Assembly (NCBI GenBank): GCA_947490035.1
Contig: CANLGS010000325.1
Span: 1 to 5,623 of the forward strand
DNA length: 5,623 bases
DNA from: Gemmataceae bacterium
GTDB taxonomy: Bacteria; Planctomycetota; Planctomycetia; Gemmatales; Gemmataceae
Direction: 5' to 3'
Both the position numbers and the translations under genes were made by a program. The notes under the pieces are model-generated. The model was not told the DNA's origin. It saw only the letters and a list, made by a program, of their open reading frames with translations, and made no database searches. This document shows, piece after piece, positions 1 through 5,540 of the stretch. Each line of letters starts with the position of its first letter. Within the stretch, counting starts at the first letter, position 1.

Positions 1-487
1 GCAGCAGCACCTTGCACACGACCCCGTGGCACACGATCACGACGCGCCCGCCGGGGTGCGCCGCGGCCACGCGGTTGAACGCCGGCAGCGTGCGCTCGCG
101 CAGCGCGTCGAACGACTCCATGCCGGGGTAGGCGTAGGCGCTGTTCCCGCTCACCCAGTGGCGCGTGGTTTCGTCCCAGATGTGATCGGCCCCCGCACGC
201 GGCATCCGCGTCAGCGGGCCAACAAAGCGTTCGTGCAACACAGGCTCAATCAGGTGCGGTACGCCCAGCGCCGCCGCGATCGGTGCCGCGGTCTGCGCCG
301 CGCGCCGCATCGCCGACGACACAATAACCGTCGGCTTGAGCGCGGCGAACCACTCGACCGCGGCCGCGGTCTGCCGGTGGCCGTGCGCGCCGAGTTCGAT
401 GTCCGACTCCGCGCCGTGGAACATCGTGGGCGCGGCCGTCTCCGCGTGCCGCACGAGCCAAACGGCTTCGGGAAGTTCCGGGTTCAT
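1..487 (-). CDS. Histidine phosphatase family protein (phosphoglycerate mutase-like), 3' end cut by window edge
   Basis: The reverse strand reads from an ATG at 487 to the left edge without a stop, giving 162 visible residues. The family signature is complete so far. LVRHAET (residues 11-17) carries the phospho-accepting His14 with Arg13. SSAMRRAAQTA (58-68) gives the phosphate-pocket arginine. LHERFVG (85-91) carries the acid/base glutamate Glu87. IVCHG (151-155) carries the second histidine, His154. In this family the histidine takes a phosphate from a small-molecule or protein substrate; the substrate cannot be told from sequence. No signal peptide is seen, so it is probably cytoplasmic. 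A weak AGGAC lies about 8 bases before the ATG. Typical members are about 200 residues, so little is missing. It is divergent from the S41-type gene. The fold and activity class are secure, the exact role is open. Confidence 0.9.
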   Translation of the reverse strand, partial: MNPELPEAVWLVRHAETAAPTMFHGAESDIELGAHGHRQTAAAVEWFAALKPTVIVSSAMRRAAQTAAPIAAALGVPHLIEPVLHERFVGPLTRMPRAGADHIWDETTRHWVSGNSAYAYPGMESFDALRERTLPAFNRVAAAHPGGRVVIVCHGVVCKVLL

Positions 488-547
488 GGTGCGTCCTGTG
501 GGGTTGGCTCGTCTCTTGTTACGAATGGCGCCTTGTGGCGGGGTGGG

Positions 548-635
548 AAAGAGGGGAAACTCTTTACCAGATGGCAAAGGACAGAGATCAGAGATCAGAA
601 GACATCCTGTCTTGGTATTAGCCCTCGGAGAGGGC
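548..635. repeat. Cluster of three short perfect inverted repeats plus a 7-base tandem repeat
   Basis: Within the divergent intergenic region (488-701) three perfect palindromic hairpins follow one another. They are AAAGAG/CTCTTT at 548-565 (6-base loop), AAGACA/TGTCTT at 599-613 (3-base loop) and GCCCTC/GAGGGC at 621-635 (3-base loop). Between the first two, AGAGATC occurs twice in direct tandem (583-596). No gene is seen here. The grouping resembles dispersed extragenic palindromic repeats rather than one operator. The repeats themselves are read directly; that they form a family dispersed in the genome is inference. Confidence 0.6.
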
Positions 636-647
636 GGCAGATGTTAG

Positions 648-684
648 CCCAGGGTGCAGCGAGGCTTTGCGAGCAAACCCTGGG
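648..684. repeat. Palindromic repeat element with CCCAGGGT/ACCCTGGG arms
   Basis: A perfect 8-base inverted repeat, CCCAGGGT at 648-655 and ACCCTGGG at 677-684, encloses a 21-base loop rich in GCGAG. It ends only 17 bases before the chosen start of the S41-type gene and covers the possible upstream GTG at 654. From general familiarity, similar CCCAGGGT...ACCCTGGG sequences recur between genes in planctomycete genomes. I cannot search for copies here. It could be a mobile extragenic repeat or an mRNA leader hairpin. Confidence 0.6.
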
Positions 685-689
685 TACTT

Positions 690-694
690 GGGAG
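690..694 (+). promoter_or_regulatory. Ribosome binding site GGGAG that decides the start of the S41-type gene
   Basis: GGGAG ends 7 bases before the ATG at 702, which is good Shine-Dalgarno spacing. The alternative in-frame GTG at 654 lies inside a palindromic repeat arm and has no comparable site before it. This favours 702. Confidence 0.6.
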
Positions 695-701
695 CGTCGA
701 T

Positions 702-2339
702 ATGCTTGGAAGCGCCGCATTGGGGTTGGTGTTGCTCGCGCCGTCGGCGCCGGTGCCCGCGCAGCCGCTGGTCGCGGCGCCGAAGGCCGACCGGTTCAAG
801 GCGCAGGAGTTCGCGCGCGTCGTCTACAACGTCGGCGACCAGATCGCGCTGCGGTACACGAAGCCCGTCGAAATGAAGGAGTTGATCGAAGCCGCGATCA
901 AGGGGCTGTACGAAGAGTGCTCGCTCGTCGTGCCGGACCGCGTCACTCAGGCGGTGCGCACCGCGGGCACCGGACAAGACCTACTCAACGTGCTATCCGA
1001 CGTGCGGCTTCTGCTGGCCGATCAGCCGGCGCTGCGCGGCCCCCGCGCGCTATTCGCCGCGATCAACGGCTTCAAGCACGCGACCGAACCCGCGTGTCAA
1101 CTCGTCAGCCCGCGAGCGAACACGTTCGCGTCCATCGACATGGACTTCGGCGTCGGCATCGAGTTGGAAGGCGTCACCGGGAACCCGTGGATCGTCTACC
1201 AGGTGGAGTACAAGACGGCGCTCGGCCACTACGCGCCGACCGGGTGGCTCGAACCTCCGCCGCGCCCCGAAGCGGTGCCGGCGCCCGCCGGGTCGGTGTG
1301 GCGCGTCAGGCGCGTCATCCCCGAAAGTCACGCGCAGAAGGCCGGCATCAAGCCCGACGATGTCATCACGCACCTGAACGGCACCGAGGTCACCGGGGAC
1401 AACGCGAACAAGCTGTTCGGGCAGTTCGCGTTCCCGCCGCAGATGTTCGACCCGCAGACCGGGTTGCCCATCGTGCCCGAACGCACGCTGAGCTTCAAAC
1501 GCGAGGGCGCGAAGCCGTTCACGGTGAAGATCAAGGGCGGCGCGTACACGCCCGCGAGCGCGTTCGGCGTAGCCCGCACCAACGACGACAAGTGGGATTG
1601 CCTGCTCGACCGCACGTACAAGATAGGCTACATCCGGCTCGGCGCAGTCGAAACCTCGCTCGACACGAAGGTCGCCGAGATGCTCGCAAACCTGGACCAG
1701 AAAGGGTGCCGCGGGCTGATTCTCGATTTGCGCTGGTGCCCCGGCGGGTACGTCGATCCCGGCGTGCGCATCGCCGGCATGTTCCTGCGCGAGAACGTAA
1801 TGCTCGCGCAGATGAAGTACCGCAACCCGCAGTTGGCCGGCAGTCAGGCCGAAATCCGCAACGACTTCCCCAACGTGACGCGCTACACCACCTACCCGCT
1901 GGTGGTGCTGGTCGGACAAGAGACGATGGGCGGTGGCGAACTTATCGCCGGCGCCATCCGCGACAACGACCGGTGCGTGCTGATGGGGCAGCGCACCGTG
2001 GGCCGCGCGTCGATTCAAAACATCATCGACGCGGGGTTCGGCGGGTTGCAGTTCAAGGTGACGACCGGCGAGTCATTCCGCCCGAACGGGAAGTCGCGCC
2101 AGCGCAAGCCCGACAGCGGCCCGAACGACGAGTGGGGGCTGAAGCCGGACGAGGGCTTGGAAGTACCCATCACAAAGGACAAGTCGGCGGAACTGCGGCG
2201 GTGGGCCGACCTCCAGGCGCTGCGCCCGTTCGACAGCACGGAAGGACTGGACTTCGACGACCCGGCACTGGACCCGTATCGCGTGAAGGCGCTCGACTAC
2301 CTGCGCAAGAAACTCGGCAAGCCAGCCGGGGTGAAGTAA
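702..2339 (+). CDS. Exported PDZ + S41 (C-terminal processing peptidase-like) protein, probably catalytically inactive
   Basis: 545 residues from the ATG at 702. A hydrophobic N-terminus ending in PVPA at residue 20 looks like a signal peptide, although it has no positive charge before the hydrophobic stretch. A helical N-terminal region (about 30-145) leads into a PDZ-like domain (about 146-280; ESHAQKAGIKPDDVITHLNG at 208-227), then an S41 core (about 307-490). Family hallmarks include DLRWCPGG (342-349) and GLKPDEGLEV (479-488). In active CtpA/Prc-type enzymes a serine in SASASE and a lysine 25 residues later in TFGKG form the catalytic dyad. Here the aligned stretches are TMGGGE (408-413) and TVGRAS (432-437), giving Gly410 and Arg435. 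The reading frame is intact with normal codon use, so it is a maintained gene. I infer a non-proteolytic, peptide-binding or regulatory role in the envelope. Family confidence is high; loss of activity is a strong prediction. Confidence 0.88.
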   Translation: MLGSAALGLVLLAPSAPVPAQPLVAAPKADRFKAQEFARVVYNVGDQIALRYTKPVEMKELIEAAIKGLYEECSLVVPDRVTQAVRTAGTGQDLLNVLSDVRLLLADQPALRGPRALFAAINGFKHATEPACQLVSPRANTFASIDMDFGVGIELEGVTGNPWIVYQVEYKTALGHYAPTGWLEPPPRPEAVPAPAGSVWRVRRVIPESHAQKAGIKPDDVITHLNGTEVTGDNANKLFGQFAFPPQMFDPQTGLPIVPERTLSFKREGAKPFTVKIKGGAYTPASAFGVARTNDDKWDCLLDRTYKIGYIRLGAVETSLDTKVAEMLANLDQKGCRGLILDLRWCPGGYVDPGVRIAGMFLRENVMLAQMKYRNPQLAGSQAEIRNDFPNVTRYTTYPLVVLVGQETMGGGELIAGAIRDNDRCVLMGQRTVGRASIQNIIDAGFGGLQFKVTTGESFRPNGKSRQRKPDSGPNDEWGLKPDEGLEVPITKDKSAELRRWADLQALRPFDSTEGLDFDDPALDPYRVKALDYLRKKLGKPAGVK

Positions 2340-2341
2340 CA

Positions 2342-2482
2342 GACCAGAAAGAAAAAGAGCCGCAGATTAACGCAGAAGAACGCAGATCAAGACCAAGAAA
2401 GGAGTGTTTTGAAGAATTCTCTTCTTGGTTTTGATCTGCGTTCTTCTGCGTTAATCTGCGGCTCTTCGCCTTCGTTTTGGTC
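2342..2482. repeat. Long inverted repeat built from 10-base CGCAGA units
   Basis: Arms of 45 bases (2355-2399 and 2422-2466) are complementary at 44 of 45 positions, and the one mismatch would be a G-U pair in RNA. The loop is 22 bases. Each arm contains three consecutive 10-base units starting CGCAGA (2361, 2371, 2381; mirrored at 2431-2460). An outer, imperfect extension (GACCAGAA at 2342, TTTTGGTC at 2475-2482) widens the whole to about 141 bases. It starts 2 bases after the stop of the S41-type gene. The transcript would fold into a very stable hairpin that could act as a terminator or 3' stabiliser, though no clean U-tract follows. The paired inverted layout resembles REP/BIME-type elements. 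The remaining stretch to 2541 holds only the leader of the next gene, with a weak promoter-like pair (TTCACT 2483, TTCAAT 2505). Confidence 0.85.
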
Positions 2483-2541
2483 TTCACTCCATGCTCTCAG
2501 CCTATTCAATACTCCGGTAAACCTCACCCGGAGCCTCTCGC

Positions 2542-3411
2542 ATGAAACTCGCCACGATCCAGACCCCACACGGCCCGCGGGCCGCGCTCGCCGTTGCCGA
2601 CGGCTACATCGACCTGCACGCGACCGACCCCGGCCTGCCGGCGTGCGTCAAGGCGCTGCTCGCGGCGTCGCCCGCGATCCGCAAGATTGCCAGCGAAGTT
2701 GCGTCGAGCAAAAGCGCGGTGAAGTACGCGGCGAACGCGGTGAAGGTGCTGCCGCCGATCCCGCACCCCGGCAAGATTCTGTGCATCGGGCTGAACTACC
2801 GCGACCACGCCATCGAGGGCGGCAAGGCGATCCCGACGGAGCCGGTGGTGTTCGGCAAGTTCGCGAACACGCTGATCGGGCACGGTGACCCGATCATCCT
2901 CCCGAAGGTCGCGGAGAAGGTGGATTACGAGGCCGAGTTGGTGATCGTGATCGGCAAGCGCGGCAAGCACATCCCGAACACGGACGCGGCGTTCGAGTAC
3001 GTCGGCGGATACACCGTGGGGCACGACGTGAGCGCACGCGACTGGCAGTTCCGCGGCGAAGAAAAGCAGTGGATCATCGGCAAGACGTTCGACACCTTCG
3101 CACCGATCGGCCCAGTTCTGGTCACGAGTGACGAACTGACGAACCCGCACAAGCTCCAAATTCAACTCCGGCTGAACGGCACGACGCTCCAGAACTCCAA
3201 CACGAAGGAGTTCATCTTCGGCGTGCCGCACCTGCTGTGGTTCCTGTCGCAGGTGGTGACGCTGGAGCCGGGCGACTTGATCTTCACGGGCACGCCGCCG
3301 GGCGTGGGGATCGCGCGCAAGCCGCCGATCTTGCTGAAGGCCGGCGACGTGGCCGAGGTCGAGATCGAGGGCATCGGCACGCTGCGAAACCCGGTCGTCG
3401 CGGAGAGTTGA
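2542..3411 (+). CDS. Fumarylacetoacetate hydrolase (FAH) family protein
   Basis: 289 residues; the ATG has GGAG 8 bases upstream (2530-2533). A short N-terminal domain (1-72) precedes the FAH catalytic domain (about 78-287). Visible motifs are CIGLNYRDHAIEGG (81-94) with the His89/Glu92 pair that corresponds to the catalytic dyad of FAHD1-type enzymes; DYEAELVIVIGK (128-139) and HDVSARD (161-167), giving metal ligands Glu130, Glu132 and Asp162; a conserved lysine in IGKTFD (Lys181); and FTGTPPGVG (248-256). The family cleaves or decarboxylates beta-keto or 2-oxo acids with Mg2+ or Mn2+ in the cytoplasm. Members include acylpyruvate hydrolases, oxaloacetate decarboxylases and catechol-pathway isomerases or hydratases, and annotators often assign ureidoglycolate lyase to such sequences. 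No pathway genes are adjacent, so the substrate is left open. It appears to be a single-gene unit between the long inverted repeat and tRNA-Asp. Confidence 0.93.
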   Translation: MKLATIQTPHGPRAALAVADGYIDLHATDPGLPACVKALLAASPAIRKIASEVASSKSAVKYAANAVKVLPPIPHPGKILCIGLNYRDHAIEGGKAIPTEPVVFGKFANTLIGHGDPIILPKVAEKVDYEAELVIVIGKRGKHIPNTDAAFEYVGGYTVGHDVSARDWQFRGEEKQWIIGKTFDTFAPIGPVLVTSDELTNPHKLQIQLRLNGTTLQNSNTKEFIFGVPHLLWFLSQVVTLEPGDLIFTGTPPGVGIARKPPILLKAGDVAEVEIEGIGTLRNPVVAES

Positions 3412-3433
3412 GCGCTTCGCGGTCGAAAGCCTC

Positions 3434-3461
3434 TTGTCGGACTGCGATTGGCTCCTAAGAT
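3434..3461 (+). promoter_or_regulatory. Candidate sigma70-type promoter for tRNA-Asp
   Basis: TTGTCG (3434-3439) and TAAGAT (3456-3461) are separated by 16 bases, each matching the consensus at 4 of 6 positions. Transcription would start about 5-7 bases before the mature tRNA 5' end at 3473. It sits in the 61-base gap after the FAH-family gene. The position is right but the boxes are imperfect. Confidence 0.45.
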
Positions 3462-3472
3462 TCAAGGACGTT

Positions 3473-3546
3473 GGGGACGTAGCTCAATTGGTTAGAGTAC
3501 CGGCTTGTCACGCCGGTGGTTGCGGGTTCGAGTCCCGTCGTCCTCG
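3473..3546 (+). tRNA. tRNA-Asp (anticodon GUC)
   Basis: A complete 74-base cloverleaf can be folded by eye. The acceptor stem is 3473-3479 with 3539-3545, with one G-U pair at the second position. The D stem is GCTC (3482-3485) with GAGT (3495-3498). The anticodon stem CCGGC/GCCGG (3500-3504, 3512-3516) closes the loop TTGTCAC with anticodon GTC at 3507-3509. The T stem is GCGGG/CCCGT with loop TTCGAGT (3527-3533). The discriminator is G73, as expected for tRNA-Asp. CCA is not encoded. The 3' half is the likely attachment site of the element to the right. The gene looks fully functional after integration. Confidence 0.97.
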
Positions 3547-5198
3547 TTCGTGCCGTTCGATGCGGGCCGGTGCTGAGAAGCGCCGGCCCCTGTCATTTCA
3601 AGGGGTTGAGCCAACTCGCCCCGCAGTCCGCCGACAATCCGAAGATTGCCAGACGATGCCGATTGATGCCCCCGGATGCCCCCTGTCACTGCACCCGGCA
3701 CTGCACCCGGCACTACACTTTTCGCCCCCTCGGTCCCGGTAAGGCGAAGGGGGATCTCCGCCGCGCGGGTGTCTGGCGCGGCGGCCGGCACGAGGTTCGG
3801 GAATTTTTCCACGGCCGCGGCCAGATCGTAAAGCCGGCGGTGCGAGTAGCGGGCGGTGAGTTCCGGTTTCGAGTGCCCGGCGAGTTCCTGTAGCGTTCGC
3901 AGGTCGATTCCCGACCGGCCGCCGAGCGTCAAGTACGAATGCCGCAGCGAATGGAAGTCGGCATATTCCGGCCCGTCCGGTCCCTCGGTGGCGTAGGCGA
4001 TGCCGGCGGCTTCCAGGTCGTTGCGGAGCATTTCGGCGCCCCGGTGGTCCCTCGCCCACGTCCCGCCCCAGACCGGCGCGCCGGCCGGCTTCCCGTCGAA
4101 GTACGGGCGGAGCGCGGCGGCCACGTCCGCGGGGAGTGGTTGCACCTTCAGCCGGCGCGACTTGTTGAACCGGGCGGCGAGCGTCACGGTTGCCGCGCTC
4201 AGGTCGAAGTCGGAAGGCGTCAGGTTCGACAGGGCAGATGCGCGGAACCCGGTCCCGGCGGCCACGAGATACAGGAAGTACCGGTCCGCACCCGTAAGCC
4301 CCCGGTAGGTTCGAGCGCTCGCACCGGCGGCGACGAACAGTCGGCCCAACTCGGCGGCCGTCAGTTCCCGGCGGGCGTGCCGCACGTCCACGGCCGCGTT
4401 CAAGAGAGGTAGGGAGTCGAGCGGGTTCGAGCCGATCCGCTTCGCCTTCACGAGCCAGCGAAAGAACCCCCGCACGGCGCGGACGTAGTGGTTGACCGTT
4501 TCCGGCGCGCACCCCTTCGCCTTGTTCGTCACGAGGGCTTCGACCGTCGAACGCGGGAACGTGCGGGCCTTGCCGTTGCCGGTCCCGGCGAGTCTCAGCC
4601 GCTTCACGGCGGCGCGGACGGCCGCCCCGCTGACGCCGAGCAGCTTCGCCACGTCGCCCGGTGCGAACGAGTCCCCGGCGGGGAGTTCGACCGGCGCCCC
4701 GTTGCGGCGGAGGGCGTTCAACCATTCGGCGGCGCTGGCGGCGTCGGCGTCGGCGGAGAAGACGAACCCGCACTCGGAGAGCAGCGCGGTAACGCGGCCG
4801 GTGGTGAGGGTGGTGTGATCGGCCGTGTTGCCCTTCGCTTCGAGGTGCGCGGCATAGTCCGTCAGGTGGGCGGCAAGCGGCCGGCGGGCGTGTTCTTCGG
4901 CCGGGTCGGTGAACCCGCTCCGCACCCGCGACGCTTTGCGCTCCATCTCGGCGGCGAGTTGTTCCGTCGCCTTCAGGTCGGCGAACCCCTTCACGCGGCG
5001 GACGGTGCCGGAATCGTCGCGGAGGTCGAAGTACCAGCGCCTCGCAGGTCGAAGGTATTTCCGCCCGTCCTTCGTCAGCGGGTAGAGGACGGTCCGCCCC
5101 CGGTCCTTCAGCCGGACGTGCGGCCTACCCTCGTGTTCGAGGATGTCGGCGTCGGCGGGGAGCTTGAACGGGCGGGTCGGCTTGAACGGCTTCGGCAT
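3492..5198 (-). CDS. Tyrosine recombinase/integrase of a tRNA-Asp-targeting element
   Basis: 568 residues from the ATG at 5198; no clear Shine-Dalgarno. An N-terminal arm-binding-like region (about 50-100) has RRWYFDLRDDSG and GFADLKATEQLAAEMERK. A SAM-like core-binding region (about 105-165 and 227-262) is split by a helix-turn-helix-like segment (about 177-222; APGDVAKLLGVS). The catalytic domain (about 277-465) has Arg319 in TGFRAS, Lys346 in FNKSRR, His416 and Arg419 in FHSLRH, His442 in AGHS and the nucleophile Tyr451 in TARYSH, a complete R-K-H-R-H-Y set. The enzyme cuts and rejoins att sites to integrate or excise the element. The tail after 465 is low in complexity, includes a PGAV repeat, and ends in GTRTRNHRRDKPVL, which is the antisense of tRNA-Asp; the last 18 codons and the stop (3492-3494) lie in the tRNA gene. 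The frame is intact, so it is probably functional. Confidence 0.95.
   Translation of the reverse strand: MPKPFKPTRPFKLPADADILEHEGRPHVRLKDRGRTVLYPLTKDGRKYLRPARRWYFDLRDDSGTVRRVKGFADLKATEQLAAEMERKASRVRSGFTDPAEEHARRPLAAHLTDYAAHLEAKGNTADHTTLTTGRVTALLSECGFVFSADADAASAAEWLNALRRNGAPVELPAGDSFAPGDVAKLLGVSGAAVRAAVKRLRLAGTGNGKARTFPRSTVEALVTNKAKGCAPETVNHYVRAVRGFFRWLVKAKRIGSNPLDSLPLLNAAVDVRHARRELTAAELGRLFVAAGASARTYRGLTGADRYFLYLVAAGTGFRASALSNLTPSDFDLSAATVTLAARFNKSRRLKVQPLPADVAAALRPYFDGKPAGAPVWGGTWARDHRGAEMLRNDLEAAGIAYATEGPDGPEYADFHSLRHSYLTLGGRSGIDLRTLQELAGHSKPELTARYSHRRLYDLAAAVEKFPNLVPAAAPDTRAAEIPLRLTGTEGAKSVVPGAVPGAVTGGIRGHQSASSGNLRIVGGLRGELAQPLEMTGAGASQHRPASNGTNEDDGTRTRNHRRDKPVL
3505..3546. other. Likely attachment site (att) of the integrated element: 3' half of tRNA-Asp
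   Basis: Tyrosine recombinases of tRNA-targeting islands usually recombine in the segment from the anticodon loop or T-loop to the tRNA 3' end, which restores an intact tRNA. Here the integrase gene directly abuts and overlaps this segment. The exact core cannot be fixed because the second copy, expected at the far end of the element, is not in the window; no repeat of the T-loop to 3'-end segment occurs between 3547 and 5623. Boundaries are approximate. Confidence 0.5.
3564..3589 (+). terminator. Strong hairpin downstream of tRNA-Asp, candidate terminator
   Basis: GGGCCGG (3564-3570) pairs with CCGGCCC (3583-3589) and continues inward to an 11-base-pair stem (one G-U) closed by a GAGA tetraloop of the GNRA type at 3575-3578. 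It lies 17 bases after the tRNA. Only a weak T-rich stretch follows (TGTCATTT), so it may serve as a 3' processing or stop signal rather than a textbook terminator. It is also inside the 3' coding end of the integrase on the other strand. If the att core ends with the tRNA, this hairpin was brought by the element. Confidence 0.45.
3687..3718. repeat. 12-base tandem repeat inside the integrase gene
   Basis: CACTGCACCCGG occurs twice in direct tandem (3687-3698, 3699-3710), followed by a partial third copy (CACTACAC, 3711-3718). On the minus strand it encodes the repeated PGAV in the linker-like tail of the integrase (about residues 497-504). It is in frame and so length-variable without frameshift. 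Confidence 0.75.
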
Positions 5199-5255
5199 GA
5201 TGGGCGCTCGTGGGCGAGGGTGGTATCGCGGCGAAATGAACGTTGGGGGCGTTTG

Positions 5256-5540
5256 TTAGGCGACTACCTCGAACTCACCTGTAAAGGGATGGACCGGCCT
5301 CATCATCCGCTTCGCGTCTGTCGGGTGAAGGTCGCCGGTCCACTTCACCATCATGAAGGTTCCAGCAGAAAAGTAGGTGGTGTCCTCTCGTTCTGTGATC
5401 TCATCTTCATGACCGACATCTTCGAGTAGTGCGGCCGTTTCGATGCCCTCCTTTAGGTTTTTTTCTGTCGGCAGCACCCGACCGGCGTAGGGTATGCCTA
5501 GGCTGATCGGAAGTTCGAGTTGACAGTGTTTTTGGTTCAT
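5256..5540 (-). CDS. Hypothetical small acidic protein upstream of the integrase
   Basis: 94 residues from the ATG at 5540 to TAA at 5256, codirectional with the integrase and 57 bases before its start, so possibly cotranscribed. I do not recognise a family. The first half is rich in glutamate (LKEGIETAALLEDVGHEDE, about residues 29-47) and the second holds YFSAGTFMMVKWTG (56-69) and RPVHPFTGEFEVVA (81-94), which look like beta strands of a small globular protein. There is no signal peptide, membrane segment or helix-turn-helix, so it does not look like an excisionase. Base composition is clearly less GC-rich than its neighbours, and it uses codons rare in them (CTA, ATA, ACA, AGG). The only ribosome-site candidate, GGGG, touches the ATG. 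It is probably a real cargo gene, judged by sensible composition and position. Confidence 0.6.
   Translation of the reverse strand: MNQKHCQLELPISLGIPYAGRVLPTEKNLKEGIETAALLEDVGHEDEITEREDTTYFSAGTFMMVKWTGDLHPTDAKRMMRPVHPFTGEFEVVA

Noticed and set aside
488..600. A promoter for the histidine-phosphatase gene on the minus strand
   Set aside because: TTGCCA- and TAAAGA-like words exist but the spacing is wrong; no pair is convincing.
1050..2018. A 322-codon minus-strand frame opposite the S41-type gene
   Set aside because: Antisense shadow with biased Arg/His/Val/Asp composition and no motif; the sense frame has clear PDZ and S41 features.
26..2434. An 802-codon open frame on the plus strand spanning the phosphatase and the S41-type gene
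   Set aside because: It is an Arg/Ala/Pro-rich shadow frame typical of high-GC DNA. It crosses two well-supported genes and the long inverted repeat and contains no recognisable domain.
2387..2487. Small frames on both strands ending or starting within the long inverted repeat
   Set aside because: Their sequence (DLRSSALICG and INAEERRS types) is just the translated CGCAGA repeat, a common source of false small proteins.
2477..2510. A promoter for the FAH-family gene
   Set aside because: TTCACT with TTCAAT at 16-base spacing is only a weak match and overlaps the end of the inverted repeat, so it is mentioned but not listed as a feature.
2524..3465. A 313-codon minus-strand frame opposite the FAH-family gene
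   Set aside because: Antisense shadow; the sense frame carries the complete FAH motifs and a good ribosome site.
3434..3893. Plus-strand frames running through the tRNA and the region beyond
   Set aside because: They translate the tRNA itself and the antisense of the integrase tail; no coding evidence.
3598..4773. A 391-codon minus-strand frame overlapping the integrase in another frame
   Set aside because: Arg/Gly-rich shadow; the catalytic recombinase motifs are all in the 568-residue frame.
4488..5429. A 313-codon plus-strand frame opposite the integrase and the small gene
   Set aside because: Composition and position fit a shadow of the integrase; no motif and no ribosome site.
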